Shown piece after piece: positions 23,509 to 31,874 of a stretch of DNA of 42,783 nucleotides (its first letter is position 1; each line of letters begins with the position of its first letter). The DNA lies in NCBI GenBank assembly GCA_011620785.1, contig WOYM01000083.1, positions 1 through 42,783 of the forward strand, written 5' to 3'. A program made the translations under genes and the position numbers. The notes beneath the pieces were generated by a model that worked only from the letters and a program-made list of their open reading frames with translations, searched no databases and was not told the DNA's origin. This stretch comes from Methanothrix sp. (GTDB taxonomy: Archaea; Halobacteriota; Methanosarcinia; Methanotrichales; Methanotrichaceae).

Positions 23509-25611
23509 CTACATTTTCAGAAGCCTGGCATTAATGGCCACAATAACCGTGCTGGCGCTCATGAGAATTGCGCCGATGGCAGGGCTTAGGAGTATCCCAT
23601 AGCCATAGAGGATGCCGGCTGCCAGAGGGATGGCCAAAGCGTTGTAGCCTGTGGCCCACAACAGGTTCTGGAACATCTTGTCGTATGTTTTCTTGGATAA
23701 ACTAACGATACCAGCTACATCCCTTGGATCGTTCCTGACTAGAACAATATCCGCCGACTCGACAGCTACATCCGTGCCAGCTCCTATGGCAATTCCCACA
23801 TCAGCCTGCACCAGGGCAGGGGCATCATTGACTCCGTCCCCAACCATAGCCACAACATATTCTTTTTGAACATTTTTTATGGTTTGGGCTTTTTCGTGAG
23901 GGAGTACTTCGGCAAAGAAATCGTCTAAGCCCAGATCATCCGCCACCGACTTGGCCACAAAACGATTGTCTCCTGTTAGCATCATGCATTTGATATTCAT
24001 CGACTTCAGCTTGTCAATTGCCTCTCTGGATTCCTTCCTTACGATATCGGCCAGGGCCACAGCCCCAACGGGCCTGTTTTCTCTAAGCAAGAAGACGACT
24101 GTCTTTCCCTCTTCTGCCAGCTTATTCAATTGATCATCCTTTATGTCGATATTGTTCTCTCTCAGGTAGCCTGGGCCCACCACCATCCAGCTATTTCCCT
24201 CAACCTGGCCACTCACTCCCTTTCCGGGAATTGCCCTGAACTCATGAACAGGGCTAAGATCGAGCCCTTTCTCTTTTGAGGCTCTTAAGACTCCTGCTGC
24301 AATGTGATGCTCGGAGTTTGCCTCCAGTGAAGCGATCATTCTTAAGACCTCTGTCTGGCTTAGCCCGGCAAGAGCTACGACGTCAGTTACTCCAGACTGG
24401 CCCTCAGTCAGAGTTCCAGTCTTGTCGAAGACCACAGCCTGGATGTCCTTCGCCTTCTCGAACGCGGACCTGTTCCTGATCAGTAGACCTGATTTTGCCG
24501 CGAGTGAGGTCGAGACTGCAACCACAAGAGGGACTGCCAGACCAAGTGCATGAGGACAGGCTATAACCATAACTGTGACTGCTCTTTCCACAGCAAAAGC
24601 AGAGTCCCTGCCAAAGTAGAGCCAGGCTGCAAGAGTAATAGCGCCGACGCTCAGAGATATTATGGTGAGCCAGCGAGCGGCATTATCGGCCAGATCCTGG
24701 GTCTTTGATTTGCTCTCCTGGGCCTGCCTGACCAATTCGATGATCTGACTGAGATAAGTCTCCGAGCCAATTTTCTGAACTTCTACGGATATTGAGCCTT
24801 CACCGTTGATGGAACCGCCTATCACATTATCATGCGCTCTCTTAGTAACGGGCTTGGATTCGCCTGTGAGCATCGATTCGTTGACGCTTGTCTCCCCTTC
24901 GATCACAGCCCCATCGACTGGTATCTTCTCACCTGGCTTGACCAGTACTCGGTCTCCAGGTTTGAGGGTATCGACTTTGACGTCCATCGTCTGGCCATCT
25001 TTGATCAAATGTGCTTCAGAAGGCATGATCCTAACGAGCTCTTCAAGGGCTCTGGAAGCTCCCAATACAGATCGCATCTCGATCCAATGACCGAGAAGCA
25101 TGATGTCGATCAGTGTGGCTAACTCCCAGAAAAAGACTTCACCTTTAAGGCCAAAGGTCACAGCCGAACTATAAAAATAAGCTGCACTGATGGCCGTGGC
25201 TATCAGTGTCATCATCCCTATGTTTTTATCCCTAATTTCATTGAAAAATCCCTTGAGAAAAGGATATCCTCCGTAGAAGTAAACAAATGTGGATAACAGG
25301 AATAAGGCATAAATAGAGCCTGAAAACTCTAATTTAAAGTGAAACAGATCTTGAATAAATGCTGAGAGGGCGAGGATTGGAATAGTAACAATCAGACATA
25401 TTATGAATCGTCTTTTGAAATCCTCAGTTACATGGCCTTCATGCCTGCCTCGATGTGTTTTATGAGGTTCGCTCGGTTGCGGGCCCATGCCCTTATCGTG
25501 CATCTTATGTTCTACGCCTGCTTTCTCCATCTCCTGGCCTTCTTCCGCGCTATGCGTTTTGTGCTCCGCACCCATCTTTGGCGGTCCGGTTGTATCCTTT
25601 TCTTCTATCAT
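23509..25611 (-). CDS. copB: Copper/silver-translocating P-type ATPase, CopB type
   Basis: A 700-residue heavy-metal pump. The N-terminus (1-60) is rich in histidine and methionine (EHKTH, EHKMHDKGM, HKTHRGRHEGH) instead of a CxxC domain, as in CopB. The transmembrane metal site is CPH at 352-354, typical of CopB-type IB ATPases. TGES (249-252) is the actuator loop, DKTGT at 396-400 holds the phosphorylated D396, and TGDNR and GDGVNDAP are the hinge and nucleotide motifs. It should export copper or silver ions. A TATA-like box and GGGA site precede the ATG. The coding sequence is visibly more AT-rich than most of the window, and it sits next to small membrane proteins and a wrecked gene, consistent with an acquired block. 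Confidence 0.95.
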   Translation of the reverse strand: MIEEKDTTGPPKMGAEHKTHSAEEGQEMEKAGVEHKMHDKGMGPQPSEPHKTHRGRHEGHVTEDFKRRFIICLIVTIPILALSAFIQDLFHFKLEFSGSIYALFLLSTFVYFYGGYPFLKGFFNEIRDKNIGMMTLIATAISAAYFYSSAVTFGLKGEVFFWELATLIDIMLLGHWIEMRSVLGASRALEELVRIMPSEAHLIKDGQTMDVKVDTLKPGDRVLVKPGEKIPVDGAVIEGETSVNESMLTGESKPVTKRAHDNVIGGSINGEGSISVEVQKIGSETYLSQIIELVRQAQESKSKTQDLADNAARWLTIISLSVGAITLAAWLYFGRDSAFAVERAVTVMVIACPHALGLAVPLVVAVSTSLAAKSGLLIRNRSAFEKAKDIQAVVFDKTGTLTEGQSGVTDVVALAGLSQTEVLRMIASLEANSEHHIAAGVLRASKEKGLDLSPVHEFRAIPGKGVSGQVEGNSWMVVGPGYLRENNIDIKDDQLNKLAEEGKTVVFLLRENRPVGAVALADIVRKESREAIDKLKSMNIKCMMLTGDNRFVAKSVADDLGLDDFFAEVLPHEKAQTIKNVQKEYVVAMVGDGVNDAPALVQADVGIAIGAGTDVAVESADIVLVRNDPRDVAGIVSLSKKTYDKMFQNLLWATGYNALAIPLAAGILYGYGILLSPAIGAILMSASTVIVAINARLLKM

Positions 25612-25827
25612 CTGTTTCCCTTTACCAATATATTAGGGGCGGCCATAGATTTAACTCTTTTCAAGATAAAAATCAAGGGGAATCTCTAAGGAGATGGATG
25701 AGATGGGCAGGGTGTCTGTCATTTCCTTAAAAGTCTAATATCTTTGGAGGAGCTCAGACCGCACCTGAGCTGAAAACATGCCAAAATATGAAGCTAGAAG
25801 CGCTATTCCAGAAAATGAGGGGCTACG

Positions 25828-26915
25828 ATGATTCTTAAAGCTGTGCAACTGGGTTTAGAGATGGGCGGTAAGGCAGTCGCCATAATGAATTCACAGGATG
25901 CTGAGCGATTAGGAGTTCTAGGCCTCGCTAGAATCACGATCAAGGTCGGCAAGGCGGAACAGATCGCGATAGTTCATACTTCTCCTGACCTTATACATCC
26001 AGGGCATATAGGGATCGGCAAAAAAGATTGGATAGTCTCGGTCTGAAGGAAGGCATGGATGTCGAGGTTGATGAAGCACCATTCCCTACTTCACTCTTCT
26101 TCATACGAAACTGGTAGATGCTGAGATATTAGAGATATTAAAGGATACTGTCGCGGAACGTCTGAGCGATGTGGAGATCAGTGTGACTGCCCTGCATAAC
26201 TTCGGGCTCGACTTGGATGAGGCCACGAGCCTTTCTTTGGCCATGGTCAAGACCGGCAGCACATTGAAGCTGAACAGGCACCCAATAGTCGACAAACACT
26301 CCATAGGGGGTGTTCCTGGAGATAAAACTACGCCGCTGGTGGTTCCTATTGTTGCTGTCTGCGGTCTTACGATATCTAAATCCTCATCCAGAGCAATCAC
26401 TTCTGCAGCCGGAACAGCTGATCGAGCAGAAGTGCTGATGCCTGTCAGTCTAAGCGTTGGAGAGATGCAGGAAGTTGTAGAGAGAACCAATGGCTGTTGC
26501 TGCAGAAGCCCTTATATCTGGAAAAGCAGTTAGTAAAATGAGGGAGATAATTTCGGCACAAGGTGGAAATTCACAGATAGATCCAGAAGATATCCCTATT
26601 GGTGATAAGCATTTCACAGTTCAATCTGATAAATCCGGGAATCTGCTATGGATTAATAATACTTCAGTGGCCAGTCTAGCGAGGTTTTTAGGGTACCTTA
26701 AGGACTCGTCTGCCGGAATCTTCCTTCATAAGAAGCTCGGAGATGTCGTATACAAAGATGAACCATTATTCACCATCTATTCGGAGAGAAGCACCAATCT
26801 TCAACGCGCTATGGACAGATTAGATGAATTTGAGATTATGGGCGTTGGCGATAGAATGGAAATGCTAATTCATGAGGTCAGGGAAAGGCCGGTTACCGAA
26901 AGAGCCATTATATGA
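25828..26915 (+). pseudogene. deoA: AMP phosphorylase pseudogene (frameshifts and internal deletion)
   Basis: Pieces of an archaeal AMP phosphorylase/thymidine phosphorylase follow in order. Piece 1 (25828-26043) has NSQDAERLGVLGLARI. A frame change then gives MDVEVDEAPFPTSLFFIRN (26043-26117). A second change gives KLVDAEILEILKDTVAERLS and KHSIGGVPGDKTTP up to VVERTNG (26108-26493). A last frame (26490-26915) resumes at ALISGKAVSKMREIISAQGG and runs to the C-terminus with LHKKLGDVVYKDEPLFTIYS. Family members are about 500 residues; about 140 residues between VVERTNG and ALISGKAV are missing, including much of the central catalytic region. The enzyme would feed AMP to ribose 1,5-bisphosphate and RubisCO in archaea. 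This copy cannot work; an intact copy may exist elsewhere. Confidence 0.85.
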
Positions 26916-27488
26916 GTCGTTTTTTTAAAATCATACAATCGATTCCCGGGCGGGTCAACGCCGATCCACAGCGTCCCATTCGCAAGAGCCATAACCACCA
27001 CGGTGGCAGGCCTGACCTCGCCCAAGATCTCGACATCATGCTGCTTTGAGGCGACACAGCACTGGACTATCACACAGCGTCCGTCTCACGGGAACCCAAT
27101 ACACCGAAGGATGCTGGGTCTGCTCTTCGCCTCTTTATCAGCACCTGTCGCGTCTTGGGCTGGCAGGAAATTCCAATCCAGCTTGAGGGCATGCTGCTAC
27201 GCCCATCACGGCGTGCATATCTCTCTGCCCTTTAAGCCCCATATGAGCTTTAAATGCTGTTTACTGGATCTTTATCAGCACCTCACAGGCCTTGGGGAGC
27301 GGCGCATCTACGGCAGAATGCATATCTCGATCTCTCTTTCGGCCTGAGAGTCCCAGTCGGATTGCTGGATCTCGGCTTCTTGCAGCGCAAAACGCGACCT
27401 ATTTTCATAGGCACGATTAATACATATAGTTTGCGCCTGGAAAGGTGAGCTCCGGATCTCACCCCAGCCGTTCCTCCTACAAAGCCCC
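26916..27488. other. Gene-free decayed stretch with a direct repeat
   Basis: I see no credible intact gene here. A 15-bp direct repeat TCTTTATCAGCACCT occurs at 27132-27146 and 27269-27283, and further weak similarity follows each copy (GCATATCTC near 27214 and 27320), suggesting an old partial duplication. Several frames show protein-like fragments, which fits degraded coding sequence between the AMP phosphorylase and DUF3795-like relics. Confidence 0.4.
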
Positions 27489-27635
27489 TCAGGAGCTGCA
27501 TAGATCGTATCCTTTCTCTCGAGCGCAAACCCTGATGGTGCAGTCGGGAGGGCCTCCGACGTTCTCGCATCCTGCGCAGCGGGCATGGGTCTCCATCCAG
27601 GCCAGGCCCAGATCCACTGCAAGGATGAAGAGCAT
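27308..27635 (-). pseudogene. DUF3795-like cysteine-rich protein relic
   Basis: From ATG 27635 the minus strand encodes MLFILAVDLGLAW, then RCAGCENVGGPPDCTIRVCA and REKGYDLCSS before TGA at 27491-27489. The cysteine pattern C-x2-C-x8-C-x5-C and the REKG-x4-C segment resemble DUF3795 proteins, where another CxxC follows. A one-base deletion at the stop would restore SSCEGLCRRNGW, and that second frame stays open to 27308. The N-terminal CGxxCxxC part of the family is missing. I read it as a truncated and frameshifted remnant; the family link is tentative. Confidence 0.45.
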
Positions 27636-27701
27636 GTGATGGTGTGCATTCCAGAGCGCAAGCTCCAAATCTCATGCCCACCAATTAATTCCCGGTGTAT
27701 A

Positions 27702-28406
27702 ATGATGAATCTTGAAGAGATGTCGGACATATTGAAGTCCTCCCTGGGAATCCGGGACAACATCGTGGGCGTGAGACTGTTCAAGAGCGAGGAGGAGATC
27801 CCCAAGGACCTGAATATCGTGGAGCGGCCCTTCCGCTACTGCTCAATGATCCAGGGAGCGAGGCTAGAGGGGAACAGCTATCTCGCTCATGCCGACTATC
27901 ACGAGTGCAAAGGTGGCGCCTCGGGCCTGGGCCTGCTGGAGTGCCCGGAGAACATCCGCACTGGATCTCTGTACTTTGACAAACTGCACAAGTGCTCCAC
28001 CAAAGAAGCGGGAGCGATGATCGCAGCCAATATGCCCCGCATCCTTCCGGGAAGCACCGTGGCCAGCTATGTGGCCCCCCTAGACAAGATGGTGGTCCGG
28101 CCTGATGTGGTGATATTCGTGGGAAATCCACTTCAGGCGAGGAGGATCGTCCAGGCGTCGATGTTCGAGAAAGGGGGCAGGATGACCTTCAACACCGCTG
28201 GGATTCAGTCCTTCTGCGTCGATGCCACCAGCTCCCCCTATCTGAAAGGAGAGGTGAACGTCTCACTGGGCTGCGACGGCTCGGTGAGGAACGCAGGCCT
28301 GGAGGATGAGGAGGTCGTGGTGGGAATACCATTCGATATGATGGAGAGGATCTGCAACATCCTCAAGGAGAACTATCAGGGCTGGGACAAGTTCATGCGG
28401 GGATGA
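27702..28406 (+). CDS. DUF169 family protein
   Basis: A protein of about 234 residues matching the archaeal/bacterial DUF169 pattern: LGIRDNIVGVRLFKSEEEIP, RPFRYCSMIQGARLEG, HECKGGASGLGLLECPENIR, PDVVIFVGNPLQARRIVQAS and IPFDMMERICNIL. The function of DUF169 is not established; conserved cysteines (C48, C69, C80) could bind metal. ATGs at 27702 and 27705 both fit, with no ribosome-binding site, and TATA-like sequence is weak, so the start is uncertain. The frame is open further upstream, but that region overlaps decayed sequence. It is the only intact gene between the AMP phosphorylase relic and 28.4 kb. Confidence 0.85.
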   Translation: MMNLEEMSDILKSSLGIRDNIVGVRLFKSEEEIPKDLNIVERPFRYCSMIQGARLEGNSYLAHADYHECKGGASGLGLLECPENIRTGSLYFDKLHKCSTKEAGAMIAANMPRILPGSTVASYVAPLDKMVVRPDVVIFVGNPLQARRIVQASMFEKGGRMTFNTAGIQSFCVDATSSPYLKGEVNVSLGCDGSVRNAGLEDEEVVVGIPFDMMERICNILKENYQGWDKFMRG

Positions 28407-28432
28407 GGAGAGGATTTCGTCTCCTTTTATAG

Positions 28433-28460
28433 GCAATTTTTTAAATTCTATTTTTTTTAA
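28433..28460. terminator. Bidirectional T/A-rich terminator
   Basis: Between the convergent DUF169 gene and the secreted-protein gene lie TTTTTT near 28437, eight T residues at 28451-28458 and then AAAAAA and TTTT, giving T-tracts on both strands. This suits termination of both transcripts. Confidence 0.5.
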
Positions 28461-28491
28461 AAAATTTTATAATTTATAATGTAAATCCTGG

Positions 28492-29436
28492 CTACACATT
28501 GATTATCTTTTGCATCCCCCGGGGGAAGTAAATTGTATTCAGGTAACTGTACTGGCCGTCATAGACTCTTATTTCATGGTTCCGATTGCCAGCCACCCCA
28601 AAGATGAATCTTCCGTCCAAGGCGTCTCCTCCGGTGCCCTCTGTGCCGATAAATGTGCCGTCAACGAATACCTGATATCCGCGCATACCCTCCGATATGA
28701 TCGTCACTTGTGCATCGGCAGGAGACGGTTGCGACTCTGGAGGCTGAACCTGACTTCCTGGATAGGTGGATGCAAGAGGCTGCTGATATGGCGGCTGGTA
28801 GTAACCCGTAACATCGATGACGACCGAATTGCTGACCAGACCGTCAATTGCATAGAACAGGATGTGCTGGCCGATGGAATCGGCATAAAAGTCCATCTGA
28901 TTGTATCCTGGATAGAAGGAAAATGAGTTCTTATTCAGCTTTCCATCAGGATTTATCTCATACAGGACTCCCTGGCCGCCGGCGGATGATATGACAATCA
29001 AAGAGAGAGCGGATCCCCTTGGAGCTTTTGCATACTGAGTCCAGCTGGAGGAGCCCTGTATCCACAGCGAATTGTCGCCGGTGTAGGTGGCATAAGCCCG
29101 ATATTGGTCAAATGGCATGGCATTCATCTGGTAGCTGAAATATACCGTGGCTGGGGTCAGATCCTTGATGTCGCTCTTCTTTGGAGCTTCAAGATGCTTT
29201 CTGGCAGAGGAGGCTTTGGCCGCCGAGTAATACTGAGCGAATATGGAATCGGAATCTTTGGATGGTGGATCGCCACCGATCCATTTTTCACCGATCCCAA
29301 TATTGAAAAGCATCTCTGCTCTTGCTTCGCCTGGCCTCAGCTCTACGCCCGGTCCGTCCGCAGCCCAGGCACTTCCCGCCAACGATATGACGAGAATAAA
29401 TAAGTAAACAAAGACTAATTCTCTAATCCGTTTCAT
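28492..29436 (-). CDS. Secreted protein of unknown function
   Basis: A 314-residue exported protein. The signal peptide is MKRIRELVFVYLFILVISLA then GSAWA before ADG. Start at 29436 is chosen because GGTGA lies 6 nt upstream; an ATG at 29448 is in the same frame. The mature part has beta-rich segments (PATVYFSYQMNAMPF, IQGSSSWTQYAKAP, GQGVLYEINPDGKL), a proline/glutamine linker (about 222-245, YYQPPYQQPLAS) and a C-terminal module with YQVFVDGTFIGTEGTGGDAL and GNRNHEIRVYDG resembling PEGA-like beta domains. I do not recognise a named family. A surface or envelope role is likely. Confidence 0.75.
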   Translation of the reverse strand: MKRIRELVFVYLFILVISLAGSAWAADGPGVELRPGEARAEMLFNIGIGEKWIGGDPPSKDSDSIFAQYYSAAKASSARKHLEAPKKSDIKDLTPATVYFSYQMNAMPFDQYRAYATYTGDNSLWIQGSSSWTQYAKAPRGSALSLIVISSAGGQGVLYEINPDGKLNKNSFSFYPGYNQMDFYADSIGQHILFYAIDGLVSNSVVIDVTGYYQPPYQQPLASTYPGSQVQPPESQPSPADAQVTIISEGMRGYQVFVDGTFIGTEGTGGDALDGRFIFGVAGNRNHEIRVYDGQYSYLNTIYFPRGMQKIINV

Positions 29437-29599
29437 ATCATTCACCATCTACAATGCTATTGAAAAGCTGCTGTTCTTTGCTCCAGCATTTCAGCACTTT
29501 TTCATCGGATCCAGGCGAGAGTTGCTCAGGGCACCTCTTCTGAATCCATGATGAAAAGGCGGCGCAAAGATAAAGCCTTATTCTTCACATAAGGCCTAT

Positions 29600-29664
29600 A
29601 TTGAGAATCAATCCCAATCCGGAAAGAAAAACTGCTATGCCGGGATGGGAGATTAATTCTCAAT
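29600..29664. other. Long imperfect hairpin
   Basis: ATTGAGAAT (29600-29608) and ATTCTCAAT (29656-29664) are perfect 9-bp arms. Inside them, AATCCCAATCCGG (from 29610) pairs nearly completely with CCGGGATGGGAGATT (ending 29654), leaving a loop of about 17 nt. The whole could form a stem of some 20 bp. No gene spans it. It might be a structured RNA, a terminator of the minus-strand region, or a mini transposon relic. Confidence 0.45.
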
Positions 29665-29724
29665 GGCTTTCCCTTAAGTCTGCACGATCCAGCTTTCTTT
29701 GCCTATGAATGATGAAGAGGGGGT

Positions 29725-29803
29725 GGCAAAAGTCAAGAGTATGGAGGGAGAGAAAATAAATCGACTTTTGCCGTTACTATATACGGCAATTGTTTATATT
29801 TAA
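29725..29803 (+). promoter_or_regulatory. Mutually exclusive inverted repeats with TATA-like box
   Basis: GGCAAAAGTC (29725-29734) and GACTTTTGCC (29763-29772) are perfect 10-bp inverted repeats. TTGCCGT (29768-29774) and ACGGCAA (29783-29789) form another perfect 7-bp repeat with an 8-bp spacer. The shared TTGCC means the two stems cannot form at once. A TATA-like TTTATATTTAA follows at 29793-29803. This looks like a regulatory site (operator or RNA switch) serving what is now a gene remnant, or thrS 200 bp downstream. Confidence 0.4.
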
Positions 29804-29823
29804 GGCTTTCTCTCCCAGAACGA

Positions 29824-29928
29824 TCAACGCTTCGCCTCGAAAGCCTGGCCTTCGGCAGGGTGAGCGAGGACCGCTTCAGACGCCTGATCCTGGGCATCAC
29901 CCTGGCAGCAGGAGCCTTTCTCCTCTGA
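29824..29928 (+). pseudogene. C-terminal remnant of a membrane protein
   Basis: A frame ending at TGA 29926-29928 encodes RLESLAFGRVSEDRFRRLIL then GITLAAGAFLL. This fits the last amphipathic turn plus final helix of a multi-helix transporter of the TauE/SafE type, but the rest is absent. No start codon is present. I regard it as a gene remnant; the family is a guess. Confidence 0.35.
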
Positions 29929-29997
29929 GCACCTGGGGCTAGATAGAAACATTGAATTACACCCACACCCATCCCTCAAGAGTTCAGGTGACCGATA

Positions 29998-31863
29998 TTG
30001 CAATTGCTCCTAATTCACTCGGATTTCATTGAGTTCGAGGCCAAGAGGCCCACGAAGCTGGCAGAAGAGGTCGAAGATTCGGCCAAGAAAGGCCGCCTCG
30101 ATGAGGCGCTGTGCGCTTTCATCGCCGTGGAGAAGTTCGACGAGGACGACACCGATGCTGTGATCGCCGAGGGCGCCAAGCAGGTAGCAGATGTGGCCAA
30201 CCAGGTCAAGGCCAACCGCATTATGATCTATCCCTATGCCCATTTGAGCTCCAGCCTCTCCACCCCGGCCACGGCGGTCAAGATACTCAAGGGAATGGCA
30301 GATGTCCTCTCCGAGAACTATGAGGTCATGCGCGCTCCCTTTGGCTGGTACAAAGCCTTCACTATCAGCTGCAAGGGCCATCCGCTCTCCGAGCTCTCCC
30401 GATCCATAAGGCTGGGCGAGGGTGAGGTGGTATCCGAGGCCCTGAAGTCTGAGGCCAAAGCGGTATCCTACTGGAGGGTCTTAGATCTGGATGGTAATCT
30501 GGTGGACGCAGACCAGTTCAATTTCGAGGGCCACACTAACCTGCAGAAGTTCGCCAACTACGAGATCTCCAAGGCGAGAGCAGTGGACAAGGTCCCGCCC
30601 CACGTTGAGCTTATGAGACGCCTGGAGCTGGTGGACTACGAGCCGGGCTCCGACTCGGGCAACATGCGCTACTACCCCAAGGGCAGATTGGTCAAGTCCC
30701 TCCTGGAGAACCTGGTACTGGAGAAGGCGGCGGACATGGGCGCCATGGAGGTGGAGACCCCCATCATGTACGATATGGAGCATCCCACTCTGAAAAAGTA
30801 TCTGGACCGCTTCCCCGCCCGGCAGTATCAGATCGACTCGGACAAGAGAAAGCTTTTCCTCCGTTTCGCCGCCTGCTTCGGCCAGTTCTTGATGGGCCAT
30901 GACATGTCCATATCCTACAAGTCCCTGCCCCTGAAGATGATAGAGATGACCAGATACAGCTTCCGGCGCGAGCAACGGGGGGAGCTGGTGGGCATCCGCC
31001 GCCTGCGGGCCTTCACCATGCCCGATATGCACACCATGACCCGCGATATGTATTCCGCCATCGAGGAGTTCAGGAAGCAGTATCTCGCCAGCATCGATGT
31101 CCTCCGAGAGGCGGGTCTGGAGGTCGAAGACTATGAGGTTGCCATCAGGTTCACCCAGGACTTCTATAAGGAGAACCAGGAGTTCATTGCTGGATTGGTG
31201 GATATCATCAAAAAGCCGGTCTTAATCGAGATGTGGGATGAGAGGTTCTTCTATTTCGTCCTCAAGTTCGAGTTCAACTTCGTGGATACCATGGACAAGG
31301 CCAGCGCCCTCTCCACCGTCCAGATCGATGTGGAGAATGCCGACCGCTACGATATCAACTATATCGATGAGTCTGGTGCGAGAAGGCGGCCCATACTCTT
31401 GCATTGCTCTCCTTCCGGAGCGATAGAGAGGGTTATGTACGCTATATTGGAGAAGGCGGCCCGACTATCTCTTCAGGGCAAGCTGCCCATGCTCGAGACC
31501 TGGCTGTCTCCAACCCAGGTGAGGATCATACCGGTGGCTGAGCGCCACCAGGAGAGGGCTCTTGCCCTGGCCGGGATTCTCGGCTTCCGCACGGATATAG
31601 ACGACAGGGACGAGACCGTGGGCAAGAAGATCCGCGACGCTGGAAGGGAATGGGTGCCATATGTGGCAGTGATCGGGGACGAGGAGCTCCAGTCCGGACA
31701 GCTGGCAGTTACCATTCGCAGCGAATCCACTCCCAAGTCGCCGGCAAAGAAGAGCATGACTGTGGATGAGCTCAAAGAGAGGCTCACTGGAGAGACAAAA
31801 GGAAAGCCCTGGCGCAGACTGCCTCTCGCTATGAGGCTCTCGGAGAGGCCCAGGTTCATCTGA
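29998..31863 (+). CDS. thrS: Threonyl-tRNA synthetase, archaeal type
   Basis: A 621-residue class II synthetase that charges tRNA-Thr. Residues 1-145 form the archaeal editing domain, related to D-aminoacyl-tRNA deacylase (MQLLLIHSDFIEFEAKRP, IMIYPYAHLSSSLS), which removes mischarged serine. The catalytic core includes YYPKGRLVKSLLENLV, class II motif 2 in RYSFRREQRGELVGIRRLRA and motif 3 in HCSPSGAIERVMYAILE. The C-terminal anticodon-binding domain begins near LSPTQVRIIPVAERH. The start is TTG at 29998 with GGTG 7 nt upstream; its product begins exactly like archaeal orthologues. It is transcribed alone and converges on the beta-helix gene. Confidence 0.97.
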   Translation: MQLLLIHSDFIEFEAKRPTKLAEEVEDSAKKGRLDEALCAFIAVEKFDEDDTDAVIAEGAKQVADVANQVKANRIMIYPYAHLSSSLSTPATAVKILKGMADVLSENYEVMRAPFGWYKAFTISCKGHPLSELSRSIRLGEGEVVSEALKSEAKAVSYWRVLDLDGNLVDADQFNFEGHTNLQKFANYEISKARAVDKVPPHVELMRRLELVDYEPGSDSGNMRYYPKGRLVKSLLENLVLEKAADMGAMEVETPIMYDMEHPTLKKYLDRFPARQYQIDSDKRKLFLRFAACFGQFLMGHDMSISYKSLPLKMIEMTRYSFRREQRGELVGIRRLRAFTMPDMHTMTRDMYSAIEEFRKQYLASIDVLREAGLEVEDYEVAIRFTQDFYKENQEFIAGLVDIIKKPVLIEMWDERFFYFVLKFEFNFVDTMDKASALSTVQIDVENADRYDINYIDESGARRRPILLHCSPSGAIERVMYAILEKAARLSLQGKLPMLETWLSPTQVRIIPVAERHQERALALAGILGFRTDIDDRDETVGKKIRDAGREWVPYVAVIGDEELQSGQLAVTIRSESTPKSPAKKSMTVDELKERLTGETKGKPWRRLPLAMRLSERPRFI

Positions 31864-31874
31864 TGAATTGATCT

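Noticed and set aside
26870..27073. Minus-strand frame with a protein-like stretch (ATVVVMALANGTLWIGVDPP)
   Set aside because: It might be a gene relic, but it has no start signals, overlaps the AMP phosphorylase pseudogene and matches no family I recognise.
29705..29720. ATGATGA-like C box of a C/D RNA
   Set aside because: No D box (CTGA) was found at a suitable distance, so there is no support for a C/D guide RNA.
29733..29972. Minus-strand frame of 79 codons in the thrS upstream gap
   Set aside because: Arginine-rich and antisense to the membrane-protein remnant; no ribosome-binding site or domain.
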